DNA of 6,218 nucleotides from Chloroflexota bacterium (GCA_016200825.1 JACQEA010000476.1:1-6218), one strand, 5' to 3'; positions 1 to 5,703 are shown, counted from the first letter of the stretch. Program-made: numbers and translations. The notes: generated by a model not told the origin, from the letters alone.

Positions 1-768
1 AAAACCATCGTCTCGACGCCGGTCGTGAGCGGCGGCGTAATTTATTTTGCCGCGAACGATCCAAAAGTTTTCGCGTTGGACGCGGTGAGCGGATCGAAAA
101 AATGGGATTTTGCCTTGAAGGGTGAAGTGTGGGCCGATCTCACACTCGCGGATGGAACGTTGTACGTCGCGTCGCTCGATCATAAAATGTACGCGCTCGA
201 CGCGCAAAGTGGATCCAAGCAATGGGAATTCGATGCGCAAGGAATTATCACGACAAAACCGGCGGTCGCGAATGGAATCGTTTATTTCGCGGGGCTGACA
301 AAACTGTTTGCGTTGGACGCGCGCACGGGCGCAGCGAAATGGGCACAGCCGTTTGACGCGGGCAATTGGGTGTGGTCGAATCCGGTGATCGCGCAAGGCG
401 TGTTGTATTTCGGTACGTTAGGCGGCGATGTCTACGCGCTGGATGCGTTGACCAGCCAAACGAAATGGAACGCGCCGTTCAAAGCCGGCGACGCGATTCG
501 TTCCGCGATTGTGATTGACAACGGCGTCGGTTATTTTGGATCGGATGATAATAAACTGTACGCGCTCGATTTGGCGACGGGCAAAGAAAAATGGCGCGCG
601 GTGCAAACGCGCGGCCGAATTGTCGCGTCGCCCGTGATCGCGAATGGCGTAGTATATGTTCCGTCGTATGACAAATTGTTTTACGCGGTGAACGCGGCGG
701 ATGGTAAAGTAAAATGGGCGTTGAATTTGGATAGCCGTCTGTTGGTGAATCCAACGACGACGCCTTAG
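1..768 (+). CDS. PQQ-type beta-propeller repeat protein (5' end missing)
   Basis: The frame is open from base 1, so the gene starts upstream of the window; 255 residues are visible. The protein is a run of six repeats of the form [V/L/M]-[F/Y]-A-[L/V]-[D/N]-A-x-[S/T/D]-G-x-x-K-W. The repeat tryptophans are at bases 103, 223, 340, 466, 592 and 715, giving a pitch of 39-42 residues. This is the pattern of the PQQ-like eight-bladed propeller (PF13360 type, as in BamB and quinoprotein dehydrogenases). Such domains are usually extracytoplasmic and are scaffolds or sugar/alcohol dehydrogenases. No catalytic residues or signal peptide can be judged, because the N-terminus is missing. The visible blades look like the simple repeat version without enzymatic inserts, so a binding or scaffold role is more likely than an enzyme (inference). 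The protein ends in a short Pro/Thr tail. The stop codon lies only 11 bases before yidC and overlaps its ribosome binding site, so the two genes are probably co-transcribed. Confidence 0.9.
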   Translation, partial: KTIVSTPVVSGGVIYFAANDPKVFALDAVSGSKKWDFALKGEVWADLTLADGTLYVASLDHKMYALDAQSGSKQWEFDAQGIITTKPAVANGIVYFAGLTKLFALDARTGAAKWAQPFDAGNWVWSNPVIAQGVLYFGTLGGDVYALDALTSQTKWNAPFKAGDAIRSAIVIDNGVGYFGSDDNKLYALDLATGKEKWRAVQTRGRIVASPVIANGVVYVPSYDKLFYAVNAADGKVKWALNLDSRLLVNPTTTP

Positions 769-774
769 GAGAGG
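767..774 (+). promoter_or_regulatory. Ribosome binding site of yidC
   Basis: AGGAGAGG lies five bases before the ATG at 780 and overlaps the TAG stop of the propeller gene. It is one of the strongest Shine-Dalgarno matches in the window and fixes the yidC start. Confidence 0.8.
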
Positions 775-779
775 AAACG

Positions 780-1592
780 ATGGATTTTCTTGCGCCGATT
801 TGGAATACGTTTATTTTCAACCCGATGGTGAATCTATTATTGTGGATTTACACCGTCGTCGGAAATTATGGGATCGCGATTATTTTGTTCACGTTGTTGA
901 TTCGCTTGATCACGCTGCCATTTTACGCGCAACAACAAAAGGCGATGAAGAAACAACAAGCGCTCTTGCAAGGCAAAGAATATAAAGAGATGCAAAAGAA
1001 ATACGCCAAAGACAAAGAAAAACTCGCGCAAGAGCAAATGAAATTATATCGCGCGAATGGCGTGAATCCGCTCGGCGGTTGTTTGCCCGCGCTGATTCCG
1101 TGGCCGGTTTTGATCGCGCTGTATCAATCCATCACGATGGTGATGGGCGCGCAACCGGAACAATTGATGGAACTCGCCAAACATTTGTATCCGTTTGCGC
1201 CGAACCTCGCGGCGGCGGTGCCGGTGCGCCCGGACTTTTTTGGTCTTAATCTCGCGTCGCAACCGGATCTCTCTGTGCCGATCACGTTGTTGATTCCCGC
1301 GCTCGTATTGCTAAGCACGTGGGTTCAGCAAAAAATGACGGTCGCGCCCGCGGCGGATCCTTCGATGACGCAGACAAATCAATCTATGCAAATGATGATG
1401 ACCGTGATGGTCGGCATGTTCTCACTGCAATTTCCAATTGGACTCTCGTTGTATTGGATCGTTTTCGGAATCGTCGGGATCGTGCAACAGTATTTCACCA
1501 ATGGTGGAAATTTATTTGGCGCGAAAACGCAACTCGCACCCGTCGCGGCGAATGTGAACAAAGGGAAAAAAGATGTTGGTAGAAAATCCTGA
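780..1592 (+). CDS. yidC: Membrane protein insertase YidC/Oxa1 family
   Basis: This 270-residue polytopic inner-membrane protein inserts membrane proteins alone or with the Sec translocon. A first hydrophobic segment (about 15-45) carries the family hallmark ending in RLITLPF. Arg42 corresponds to the conserved positive charge of the hydrophilic groove (R73 in Bacillus SpoIIIJ, R366 in E. coli). A charged Lys/Gln-rich helical hairpin follows (about 50-92, the cytosolic C1 loop). The motif NPLGGCLPALIPWPVLIALY (96-115) opens the next segment. Further membrane segments lie at about 166-184 and 205-238, including FPIGLSLYW. The tail is short and basic. The protein is the short Gram-positive/Chloroflexota-like form: it lacks the large periplasmic domain of E. 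coli YidC (548 residues) and has no lipoprotein Cys signal like SpoIIIJ. The ATG at 780 is backed by a strong ribosome binding site. The last 20 bases overlap jag. Confidence 0.97.
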   Translation: MDFLAPIWNTFIFNPMVNLLLWIYTVVGNYGIAIILFTLLIRLITLPFYAQQQKAMKKQQALLQGKEYKEMQKKYAKDKEKLAQEQMKLYRANGVNPLGGCLPALIPWPVLIALYQSITMVMGAQPEQLMELAKHLYPFAPNLAAAVPVRPDFFGLNLASQPDLSVPITLLIPALVLLSTWVQQKMTVAPAADPSMTQTNQSMQMMMTVMVGMFSLQFPIGLSLYWIVFGIVGIVQQYFTNGGNLFGAKTQLAPVAANVNKGKKDVGRKS

Positions 1593-2082
1593 CGCGATCA
1601 CTCCGGCCGAGGACGCGGCGGTAAACGAGCCCGCCCTCGCGCAAGAGGTGTTGGAAAAAATTTTGCGCGCGATGGGGATTCCCGCGACCGTTGAAATGCT
1701 GCCGGCGTACGAATCTATTCCGGACAGCGCGTTTGTTTTGAACATTGTCGGCAACGATCTGGGTATTCTAATCGGTCGTCGCGGCGAAGCCCTGCGCGAT
1801 TTGGAATTTATCACGCGGCTGGTCGTCACGCATCGCACCGGCAAAACCGCGAAATTTGTCGTGGACGTCGCGAGTTATCGCACGCGCCGCGAAATGGTGT
1901 TGCGCGAACTTGCAAAACGAATGGCAGAACGCGTTGAGACCAGCAAACGCCCTATCACACTTGAAGCGATGCCGCCGTTTGAACGGCGGATTGTTCACGT
2001 CACGTTGGGCGAACATCCAGCCGTGACTACGCAATCTATCGGTGAGGGCGATCATCGCCGCGTGATGATTTTGCCCAAGTAG
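1573..2082 (+). CDS. jag: RNA-binding protein Jag/KhpB/EloR (KH and R3H domains)
   Basis: This 169-residue cytoplasmic RNA-binding protein is the usual partner gene of yidC. In streptococci the family (KhpB/EloR) binds RNA with KhpA and affects cell elongation and division. After an acidic linker (1-20), a KH-II domain spans about 21-105, with the nucleic-acid loop GRRG at 68-71. An R3H domain spans about 106-169, with the defining Arg138-x3-His142 inside ERRIVH and the typical ending TTQSIGEGDHRRVMI. The N-terminal Jag_N domain of longer homologues (about 208 residues in Bacillus) is absent; only the short acidic stretch precedes KH. The ATG lies inside the end of yidC (20-base overlap, +1 frame relationship), with AAGGGA at 1561-1566 as ribosome binding site, so translational coupling is likely. 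The TAG stop lies inside the terminal arm of a palindromic element (2079-2184). Confidence 0.95.
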   Translation: MLVENPDAITPAEDAAVNEPALAQEVLEKILRAMGIPATVEMLPAYESIPDSAFVLNIVGNDLGILIGRRGEALRDLEFITRLVVTHRTGKTAKFVVDVASYRTRREMVLRELAKRMAERVETSKRPITLEAMPPFERRIVHVTLGEHPAVTTQSIGEGDHRRVMILPK

Positions 2083-2184
2083 GGGCGAGGCATTCGCCAG
2101 CATCACTCGCAATTTGAAATCGCGATTAGTTTATTTCAAACTTGATGCACCGAAATCTTATCGTGGCGAATGCCTCGCCCTTAC
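2079..2184 (+). repeat. 106-bp palindromic element between jag and the sugar kinase (MITE-like)
   Basis: Terminal arms 2079-2099 and 2164-2184 are reverse complements in 20 of 21 positions; the core is GGGCGAGGCATTCGCCA against TGGCGAATGCCTCGCCC. The stem continues inward. GCATCA (2100-2105) pairs with TGATGC (2143-2148) after a 15-base bulge on the right side, and TTTGAAAT (2113-2120) pairs with ATTTCAAA (2133-2140) around a 12-base loop. Each end carries a TA dinucleotide (2080-2081 and 2182-2183), which would fit a TA target-site duplication. There is no coding capacity, so it is a non-autonomous element or a REP-like structure. The left end supplies the jag stop codon and the right end stops four bases before the kinase ATG. 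I recall similar GGGGCGAGGCAT palindromes from other genomes but cannot verify this here. Confidence 0.85.
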
Positions 2185-2188
2185 ATGG

Positions 2189-3028
2189 ATGATGATTGAT
2201 TTCTTAGTAATCGGTCACGTCGTTCAAGATGTTGTCCCAAACGGATACACCATCGGCGGCACGACGACTTTTAGTTCCATCACCGCGCGGAATCTGGGGC
2301 GACGGCCGGGCATTGTGACCCGCCTCGCCCCAAATTTTGTTGCGCCGCCGGAATTGCACGATATCGCGATTGAATGCGGCCCGTCCGCGCAAACAACCAC
2401 CTTCCACAATATTTATCGCGATGGACAACGCCAACAATTTTTGCTTTCCGTTGCCGAACCGATTCAACCGGATGATTTGCCTCCGGCCTGGCGCGCGGCG
2501 CCGATCGTCCATCTTGGTCCGCTCGCGCGCGAACTCGACGCGCGCTTTGCGCGATTATTTCCGCGCGCGCTGGTGGGCGTGACGCCGCAAGGTTGGTTGC
2601 GTCAATGGGATACTTCCGGTAAAGTGACGGTGCGCGTGTGGGAAGAGGCGCGCGATATTTTGCCCCACGTCGCCGCGTTGATCGTGAGCGAAGAAGATTT
2701 GGGCGGGGATACGGCGCGCATGAATGAGTACGCACAGTTGACGCGGGTCGCGGTCATGACGCGCGGCGCGCAAGGATGCACCGTTTTCACTGCCGGGGAA
2801 AAAACTGAAGTCGCGGGTTTTCCGGCGAACGAAGTGGATCCCACCGGCGCGGGCGATGTATTCGCCGCCGCGTTTTTGATTCGCTTGCACGAGACCCACG
2901 ATCCCATTCAAGCCGCGCGCTTTGCGAACGCGACCGCGTCGTTTTGTGTTCAAGCGCCGGGGGTTACGGGAATTCCAACGCGCGCGCAAGTAGAAGAAAG
3001 AATGTCTCATAGTCAGATAGTCGAATAG
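2189..3028 (+). CDS. PfkB/ribokinase-family carbohydrate kinase
   Basis: This is a likely cytoplasmic ATP-dependent sugar or nucleoside kinase of 279 residues from the ATG at 2189 (278 from the adjacent ATG at 2192). Numbering here uses 2192. The N-terminus has the family start MIDFLVIGHVVQD, followed by the substrate-side GG motif in YTIGGTTTFSS (19-29). The C-terminal part carries PfkB signature 2 as DPTGAGDVFAAAF (216-228), with the anion-hole glycines and catalytic base Asp222. A nucleotide-side motif VSEEDL is at 165-170. Length is slightly under the usual 290-330. The substrate cannot be read from the sequence; the N-terminal GGTTTFSS stretch recalls inositol-3-kinase-like members (weak). 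The frame stays open back to a TTG at 2114, but that region is the palindromic element and is unlike the family, so I reject it as the start. No clear ribosome binding site precedes the ATGs. The last residues, SHSQIVE and stop, are encoded by the octamer repeat. Confidence 0.9.
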   Translation: MMIDFLVIGHVVQDVVPNGYTIGGTTTFSSITARNLGRRPGIVTRLAPNFVAPPELHDIAIECGPSAQTTTFHNIYRDGQRQQFLLSVAEPIQPDDLPPAWRAAPIVHLGPLARELDARFARLFPRALVGVTPQGWLRQWDTSGKVTVRVWEEARDILPHVAALIVSEEDLGGDTARMNEYAQLTRVAVMTRGAQGCTVFTAGEKTEVAGFPANEVDPTGAGDVFAAAFLIRLHETHDPIQAARFANATASFCVQAPGVTGIPTRAQVEERMSHSQIVE

Positions 3029-3090
3029 CCCAATAGTCAAAAACGATTGACTAGTGACTAGACTATCCGACTCTTTGACTACCAGACTAT
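3009..3090 (+). repeat. Octamer-phased inverted repeat between the kinase and parA
   Basis: The left arm has ATAGTC (ATAGCC in the third unit) starting at 3009, 3017, 3025 and 3033, an exact 8-base pitch. The right arm has GACTA/GACTC starting at 3061, 3069, 3077 and 3085, again exactly 8 bases apart and in the opposite sense. The centre (3041-3060) holds further TGACTAG copies at a 7-base pitch. The arms pair imperfectly, with the ATAGTC/GACTAT cores best conserved. The element encodes the last residues and TAG stop (3026-3028) of the kinase. Its final bases AT (3089-3090) are the first two bases of the parA ATG. It is a short-unit repeat with dyad symmetry, not a known insertion sequence. 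Confidence 0.85.
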
Positions 3091-3886
3091 GTCCCAAATT
3101 TATACATTCGCGAATCAAAAAGGCGGCGTAGGCAAAACGACTACGGCGGTAAATCTTGCCGCCTATATTGCCGCGGGGGACGCGCGCGTTTTGCTGGTAG
3201 ATTTGGATCCGCAAGCGAATGCCACCTCATCGCTTGGCGTGGACAAACACGCGCCGCTCTACACGATCTACCACGCGTTGGTGGATGGCGTCGCGATTGA
3301 TCAAGTGGTCATGCTGACAAAACGCTTGCGCCTGTCGTTGATTCCCTCGTCGCCTTTGCTCGCGGGCGCAGAAGTAGAATTAGTTGAGATTGAAAATCGC
3401 GAAAGCGTTCTCAAAAAAATTCTCACTCCACTCGCGGAACGGTACGATTACATTTTGATTGATTCGCCGCCCTCGCTCGGCTTGCTGACGCTCAACGCGC
3501 TCGTCGCGTCCACCGGGGTGATCATTCCGATTCAATGCGAATACCTCGCGCTCGAAGGGCTGTCGCAATTGCTCGATACGATTCGCTTGGTGCAAGAGCG
3601 GTTGAATCCAAATTTGCGCGTCGTGGGAATGGCGATGACCATGTTTGATTCGCGCACGCATCTCTCCACTCAAGTCATCGAACAAGTCGCGCAACATTTT
3701 CCGGATCTCATTTTTCATTCGGTGGTGCCGCGCAGTGTGCGGATTGCGGAAGCGCCCAGTTTCGGCGAGCCGCTAATCGCGTTCGATCCAAAATCACGCG
3801 CGGCGCAGGCGTACCAAGCGTTGACGAACGAGTTGTTGGAACGCGAAAATAATTGGACGCGGATGAACGCAGATAAACGCGGATAA
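3089..3886 (+). CDS. parA: Chromosome-partitioning ATPase ParA (Soj)
   Basis: This 265-residue Walker-type ATPase works with ParB to segregate the replication origin; it dimerises on ATP, binds the nucleoid non-specifically and is released by ParB-stimulated hydrolysis. The deviant Walker A KGGVGKTT is at 11-18, with signature Lys11 and catalytic-site Lys16. Walker A' is LLVDLDPQAN (35-44, Asp40) and Walker B is YILIDSPPS (121-129, Asp125). The C-terminal DNA-contact region VRIAEAPSFGEP (217-228) is typical of Soj. There is no N-terminal helix-turn-helix, so this is the chromosomal (Soj, type Ia-short) form rather than the long plasmid form. The ATG at 3089 matches the family start, but no Shine-Dalgarno sequence is seen, because the octamer repeat fills the upstream region. 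The last ten or so residues (WTRMNADKRG) are translated from the decamer repeat and are not part of the family fold. parB follows after 52 bases. Confidence 0.97.
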   Translation: MSQIYTFANQKGGVGKTTTAVNLAAYIAAGDARVLLVDLDPQANATSSLGVDKHAPLYTIYHALVDGVAIDQVVMLTKRLRLSLIPSSPLLAGAEVELVEIENRESVLKKILTPLAERYDYILIDSPPSLGLLTLNALVASTGVIIPIQCEYLALEGLSQLLDTIRLVQERLNPNLRVVGMAMTMFDSRTHLSTQVIEQVAQHFPDLIFHSVVPRSVRIAEAPSFGEPLIAFDPKSRAAQAYQALTNELLERENNWTRMNADKRG

Positions 3887-3924
3887 GAAAAATTAATCAG
3901 TTTTTTCCGCGTCTATCCGCGTCC
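3855..3924 (+). repeat. Decamer-phased inverted repeat between parA and parB
   Basis: Three tandem decamers run from 3855 to 3884: GGACGCGGAT, GAACGCAGAT and AAACGCGGAT. After an AT-rich centre, the complementary units TTCCGCGTCT (3905-3914) and ATCCGCGTCC (3915-3924) follow. The outermost units match 10 of 10 as reverse complements; the unit at 3875 pairs with that at 3905 in 8 of 10 positions. The left arm is translated as the C-terminal tail and TAA stop (3884-3886) of ParA. The right arm ends two bases before the AAAAGG (3927-3932) that serves as the parB ribosome binding site. In RNA it could form a hairpin between the two genes, but the right arm is not followed by a T-run, so I do not call it an intrinsic terminator. 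Confidence 0.85.
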
Positions 3925-3938
3925 CTAAAAGGTCTCAT

Positions 3939-4826
3939 ATGTCTCCACCCAAACACGGTCTTGGGCGCGGACTCAACGCGCTGATTCCGCCCGGCGCGCC
4001 GGTCGCGACAATTCCCGGCGTACGCGAAATTGAACTCGCTCAAATTATTCCCAACCCGCGTCAGCCGCGCCAAAAAATAAATTCAAACGAATTGCGCGAA
4101 CTTGCCGCATCCATCAAAGAACACGGCATCCTGCAACCACTTGTCGTTACAACAACACCCGATTCGACCGATACTGCGCCGCGTTTTCAACTCATCGCCG
4201 GGGAACGCCGCATGCAAGCGGCAAAACTTGCGGGCTTGAAACGCGTGCCGGTGATTGTGCGCGGCGCAACGCCGGAAGAAATGCTCGAGCTCGCGCTGAT
4301 CGAAAATATTCAGCGCGAAGATTTGAATGCATTGGAAGAAGCGAACGCGTATCGGCAAATGCTCGACGATTTTAATCTCACGCAAGAGCAAGTCGCGGCG
4401 AAAGTTGGGAAAGATCGCGCGACGGTTGCAAATTCGTTGCGGCTTTTGAAACTGCCGGAGGAATTTCAGTTTGCGATTGCGCGCGGCGACATTAGCGAAG
4501 GACACGCGCGCGCGTTATTAGGATTACAGGACGAACAGCAACGCCGCGCGTTTTTGCGCGCGACGATTGAAAAAGGATATTCGGTGCGCCAATTGGAAGA
4601 AGCGGTTCGCCGCGCGAATGAAAAAGGACACAAACGCAAAAAAAAGATCGAGCATGAAATGCCCGCCGCAACGCGCGCACTGGAAGAAGAGTTTCGCAAA
4701 GCGTTGGGAACCAAAGTGCAATTATCGCGCTCGCGTAAAGGCGGCAAGATCATTGTGCATTTTTATTCGGAAGAAGAATTGGAATCGGTGTACGAAAAAA
4801 TAGTCGGAAAACGTCAAGCGCGATAA
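3939..4826 (+). CDS. parB: Chromosome-partitioning protein ParB (Spo0J)
   Basis: This 295-residue centromere-binding CTPase loads at parS, slides as a clamp and activates ParA. The N-terminal GLGRGLNALIP (7-17) is the usual start and includes the ParA-interacting region. The CTP-binding/ParB-Srx domain spans about 28-130: PNPRQPR (38-44), GERR (88-91) in box I, and ENIQREDLNALEEA (122-135) in box II. The parS-reading helix-turn-helix is LTQEQVAAKVGKDRATVANS (147-166), followed by LRLLKLP. After a Lys-rich linker (230-237), the C-terminal dimerisation domain (about 245-290) has the typical GTKVQLSRSRKGGKI...FYSEEELESVYEKI pattern. All key motifs are present, so the protein looks intact and full length. 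The start ATG is supported by AAAAGG six bases upstream. It follows parA on the same strand, the standard soj-spo0J order. Confidence 0.97.
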   Translation: MSPPKHGLGRGLNALIPPGAPVATIPGVREIELAQIIPNPRQPRQKINSNELRELAASIKEHGILQPLVVTTTPDSTDTAPRFQLIAGERRMQAAKLAGLKRVPVIVRGATPEEMLELALIENIQREDLNALEEANAYRQMLDDFNLTQEQVAAKVGKDRATVANSLRLLKLPEEFQFAIARGDISEGHARALLGLQDEQQRRAFLRATIEKGYSVRQLEEAVRRANEKGHKRKKKIEHEMPAATRALEEEFRKALGTKVQLSRSRKGGKIIVHFYSEEELESVYEKIVGKRQAR

Positions 4827-4863
4827 ATCGCGGTGCGCGCGGGTCAACGTTACAGACCGCGAC

Positions 4864-4869
4864 GGAGGG
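4864..4869 (+). promoter_or_regulatory. Ribosome binding site of the small helical protein
   Basis: GGAGGG is five bases before the ATG at 4875. A second ATG at 4871 is in another frame and too close to the site. This supports the short reading frame at 4875 as a real gene. The preceding gap (4827-4863) holds a weak 7-bp inverted repeat, TCGCGGT (4828-4834) and ACCGCGA (4856-4862), with a 21-base loop. Confidence 0.7.
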
Positions 4870-4874
4870 AATGA

Positions 4875-5093
4875 ATGGCGCAAGAAAAAATTCAAACGCG
4901 GCTCGACCCACAAGATGAATTACAAATTCGTCTCTTGCTTCGGGTTTCGCCTGTGCGCCGCATGCAAACTTTGTTGGAGATGCAAGAATTTTGGTTGAAT
5001 GCTATTCGCGCGCGTCTGCGTCGGCTTCATCCTGAATTGTCAGATTACGAACTTACTCTATTGATGTTCAAGCGAATTGAACAATATGGCTGA
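4875..5093 (+). CDS. Small helical protein of unknown function, partner of the nucleotidyltransferase
   Basis: This is a 72-residue charged protein that I do not recognise as a named family. It reads as two or three helices without membrane segments or a signal peptide. Notable stretches are LLLRVSPVRRMQTLLEMQEF (20-39) and IRARLRRLHPELSDYEL (44-60). The latter holds an Arg47-x4-His52 spacing, formally the R-x(4-6)-H pattern of HEPN ribonucleases, but the protein is much shorter than a HEPN domain, so I do not assign that. The start is set by a strong ribosome binding site. The stop overlaps the start of the nucleotidyltransferase by eight bases (ATGGCTGA), which indicates coupled translation and a functional pair. 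By position and size it could be the antitoxin or accessory subunit of a nucleotidyltransferase module (inference). The real-gene call rests on the ribosome binding site, the overlap and ordered codon usage. Confidence 0.75.
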   Translation: MAQEKIQTRLDPQDELQIRLLLRVSPVRRMQTLLEMQEFWLNAIRARLRRLHPELSDYELTLLMFKRIEQYG

Positions 5094-5703
5094 AGCAACG
5101 CGATTTAATCTGTATCTAGACATCTTGCGCGTCCTCGACCAACTCAGAATTCCCTACGTGGTTATTGGCGCGTTTGCCGGTATGTCGTATGGTGTGACGC
5201 GAATGACGGCCGACGTAGATATTGTCGTTGAATTGAATGAACTGCAAATGCACGCGCTTGCGGACGCGTTTCCTTTGCCGCGTTATTACGCCGACCCCGA
5301 ACAAATGAAGAATTCGACCCGCCTAGGCATCATGTTCAATATCATTGATTCAAGTGAAGGGCGCAAAGCAGATTTGATTCCAACCACGATGAAGCCCGGC
5401 TATGCCTTCGCGCTCGAACGACGAATCCGCCGCGAGATTCCATTGAAGGGAGCTCAAACATTCCAAGCTTGGTTTGCGCGCCCTGACGATATCATCATTG
5501 GGAAATTGATGGTGTGGAATGAAGGTCGCAGCGCGAAACATGAGCAAGATATTCGCGCAATACTTTTCGCGATCAAATCAAATGAAGATCCGGAATTGGT
5601 GAACATTTTTGATGAGGCAGAGGTGAATCGTTGGGCGATTGAGTTAGGCATAGATGTTTTGGAATTCTGGCGACGGATGAAGACAGAAGCCGGATTTGAA
5701 TAA
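5086..5703 (+). CDS. Minimal nucleotidyltransferase-fold protein (AbiEii/DUF6036-like)
   Basis: This 205-residue cytoplasmic protein has the pol-beta-type nucleotidyltransferase core. After an N-terminal helix, VVIGAFAGMSYGVTRMTADV (25-44) gives the nucleotide-binding turn Gly28-Ala29 (usually GG or GS). The R-x-T-x-D-x-D motif follows with metal ligands Asp43 and Asp45 (ADVDIVV). The third acid is probably Asp96 in RKADLIPT. The pattern G-x-A-x(4)-G-x-x-R-x-T-x-D-x-D matches the AbiEii/DUF6036-like group, in which several members are toxins or antitoxins that modify nucleic acid or protein with nucleotides. The C-terminal half is helical (PDDIIIGKLMVWNEGRSAKHEQDI) and resembles that group's second domain. 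The substrate is unknown. I prefer the ATG at 5086, which overlaps the upstream stop, over an in-frame TTG at 5077 that adds three residues. No strong ribosome binding site is seen, consistent with coupling. A terminator follows directly. Confidence 0.82.
   Translation: MAEATRFNLYLDILRVLDQLRIPYVVIGAFAGMSYGVTRMTADVDIVVELNELQMHALADAFPLPRYYADPEQMKNSTRLGIMFNIIDSSEGRKADLIPTTMKPGYAFALERRIRREIPLKGAQTFQAWFARPDDIIIGKLMVWNEGRSAKHEQDIRAILFAIKSNEDPELVNIFDEAEVNRWAIELGIDVLEFWRRMKTEAGFE

Noticed and set aside
1311..1326. Possible parS-like site centred on CACGTG inside yidC
   Set aside because: Only the six-base core agrees with the parS consensus; the flanking bases lack the needed dyad symmetry. Other CACG-containing places (about 1994, 2213, 2665) are no better.
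2114..2188. Upstream extension of the kinase from a TTG at 2114, adding 25 residues
   Set aside because: The added stretch is the translated palindromic element, has no similarity to the PfkB N-terminus, and the normal family start MIDFLVIGHV begins at 2189/2192.
3047..3106. Promoter for parA formed by TTGACT (3047 or 3075) in the octamer repeat and TATACA at 3101-3106
   Set aside because: The TTGACT hexamers come from the repeat unit. No -10 box lies at the right spacing before the start codon, and TATACA lies inside the parA coding region, 20 bases from the nearer hexamer.
2280..3214. Long minus-strand open frames opposite the kinase and parA (for example 2280-2735 and 2555-3214)
   Set aside because: They are mirror frames of well-supported plus-strand genes, are rich in Arg/His, have no recognisable domains, and one crosses the octamer repeat.
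4828..4862. Terminator after parB formed by TCGCGGT and ACCGCGA
   Set aside because: The stem is only seven pairs, with a 21-base loop and no T-run, and a ribosome binding site follows at once. It is not enough for an intrinsic terminator.
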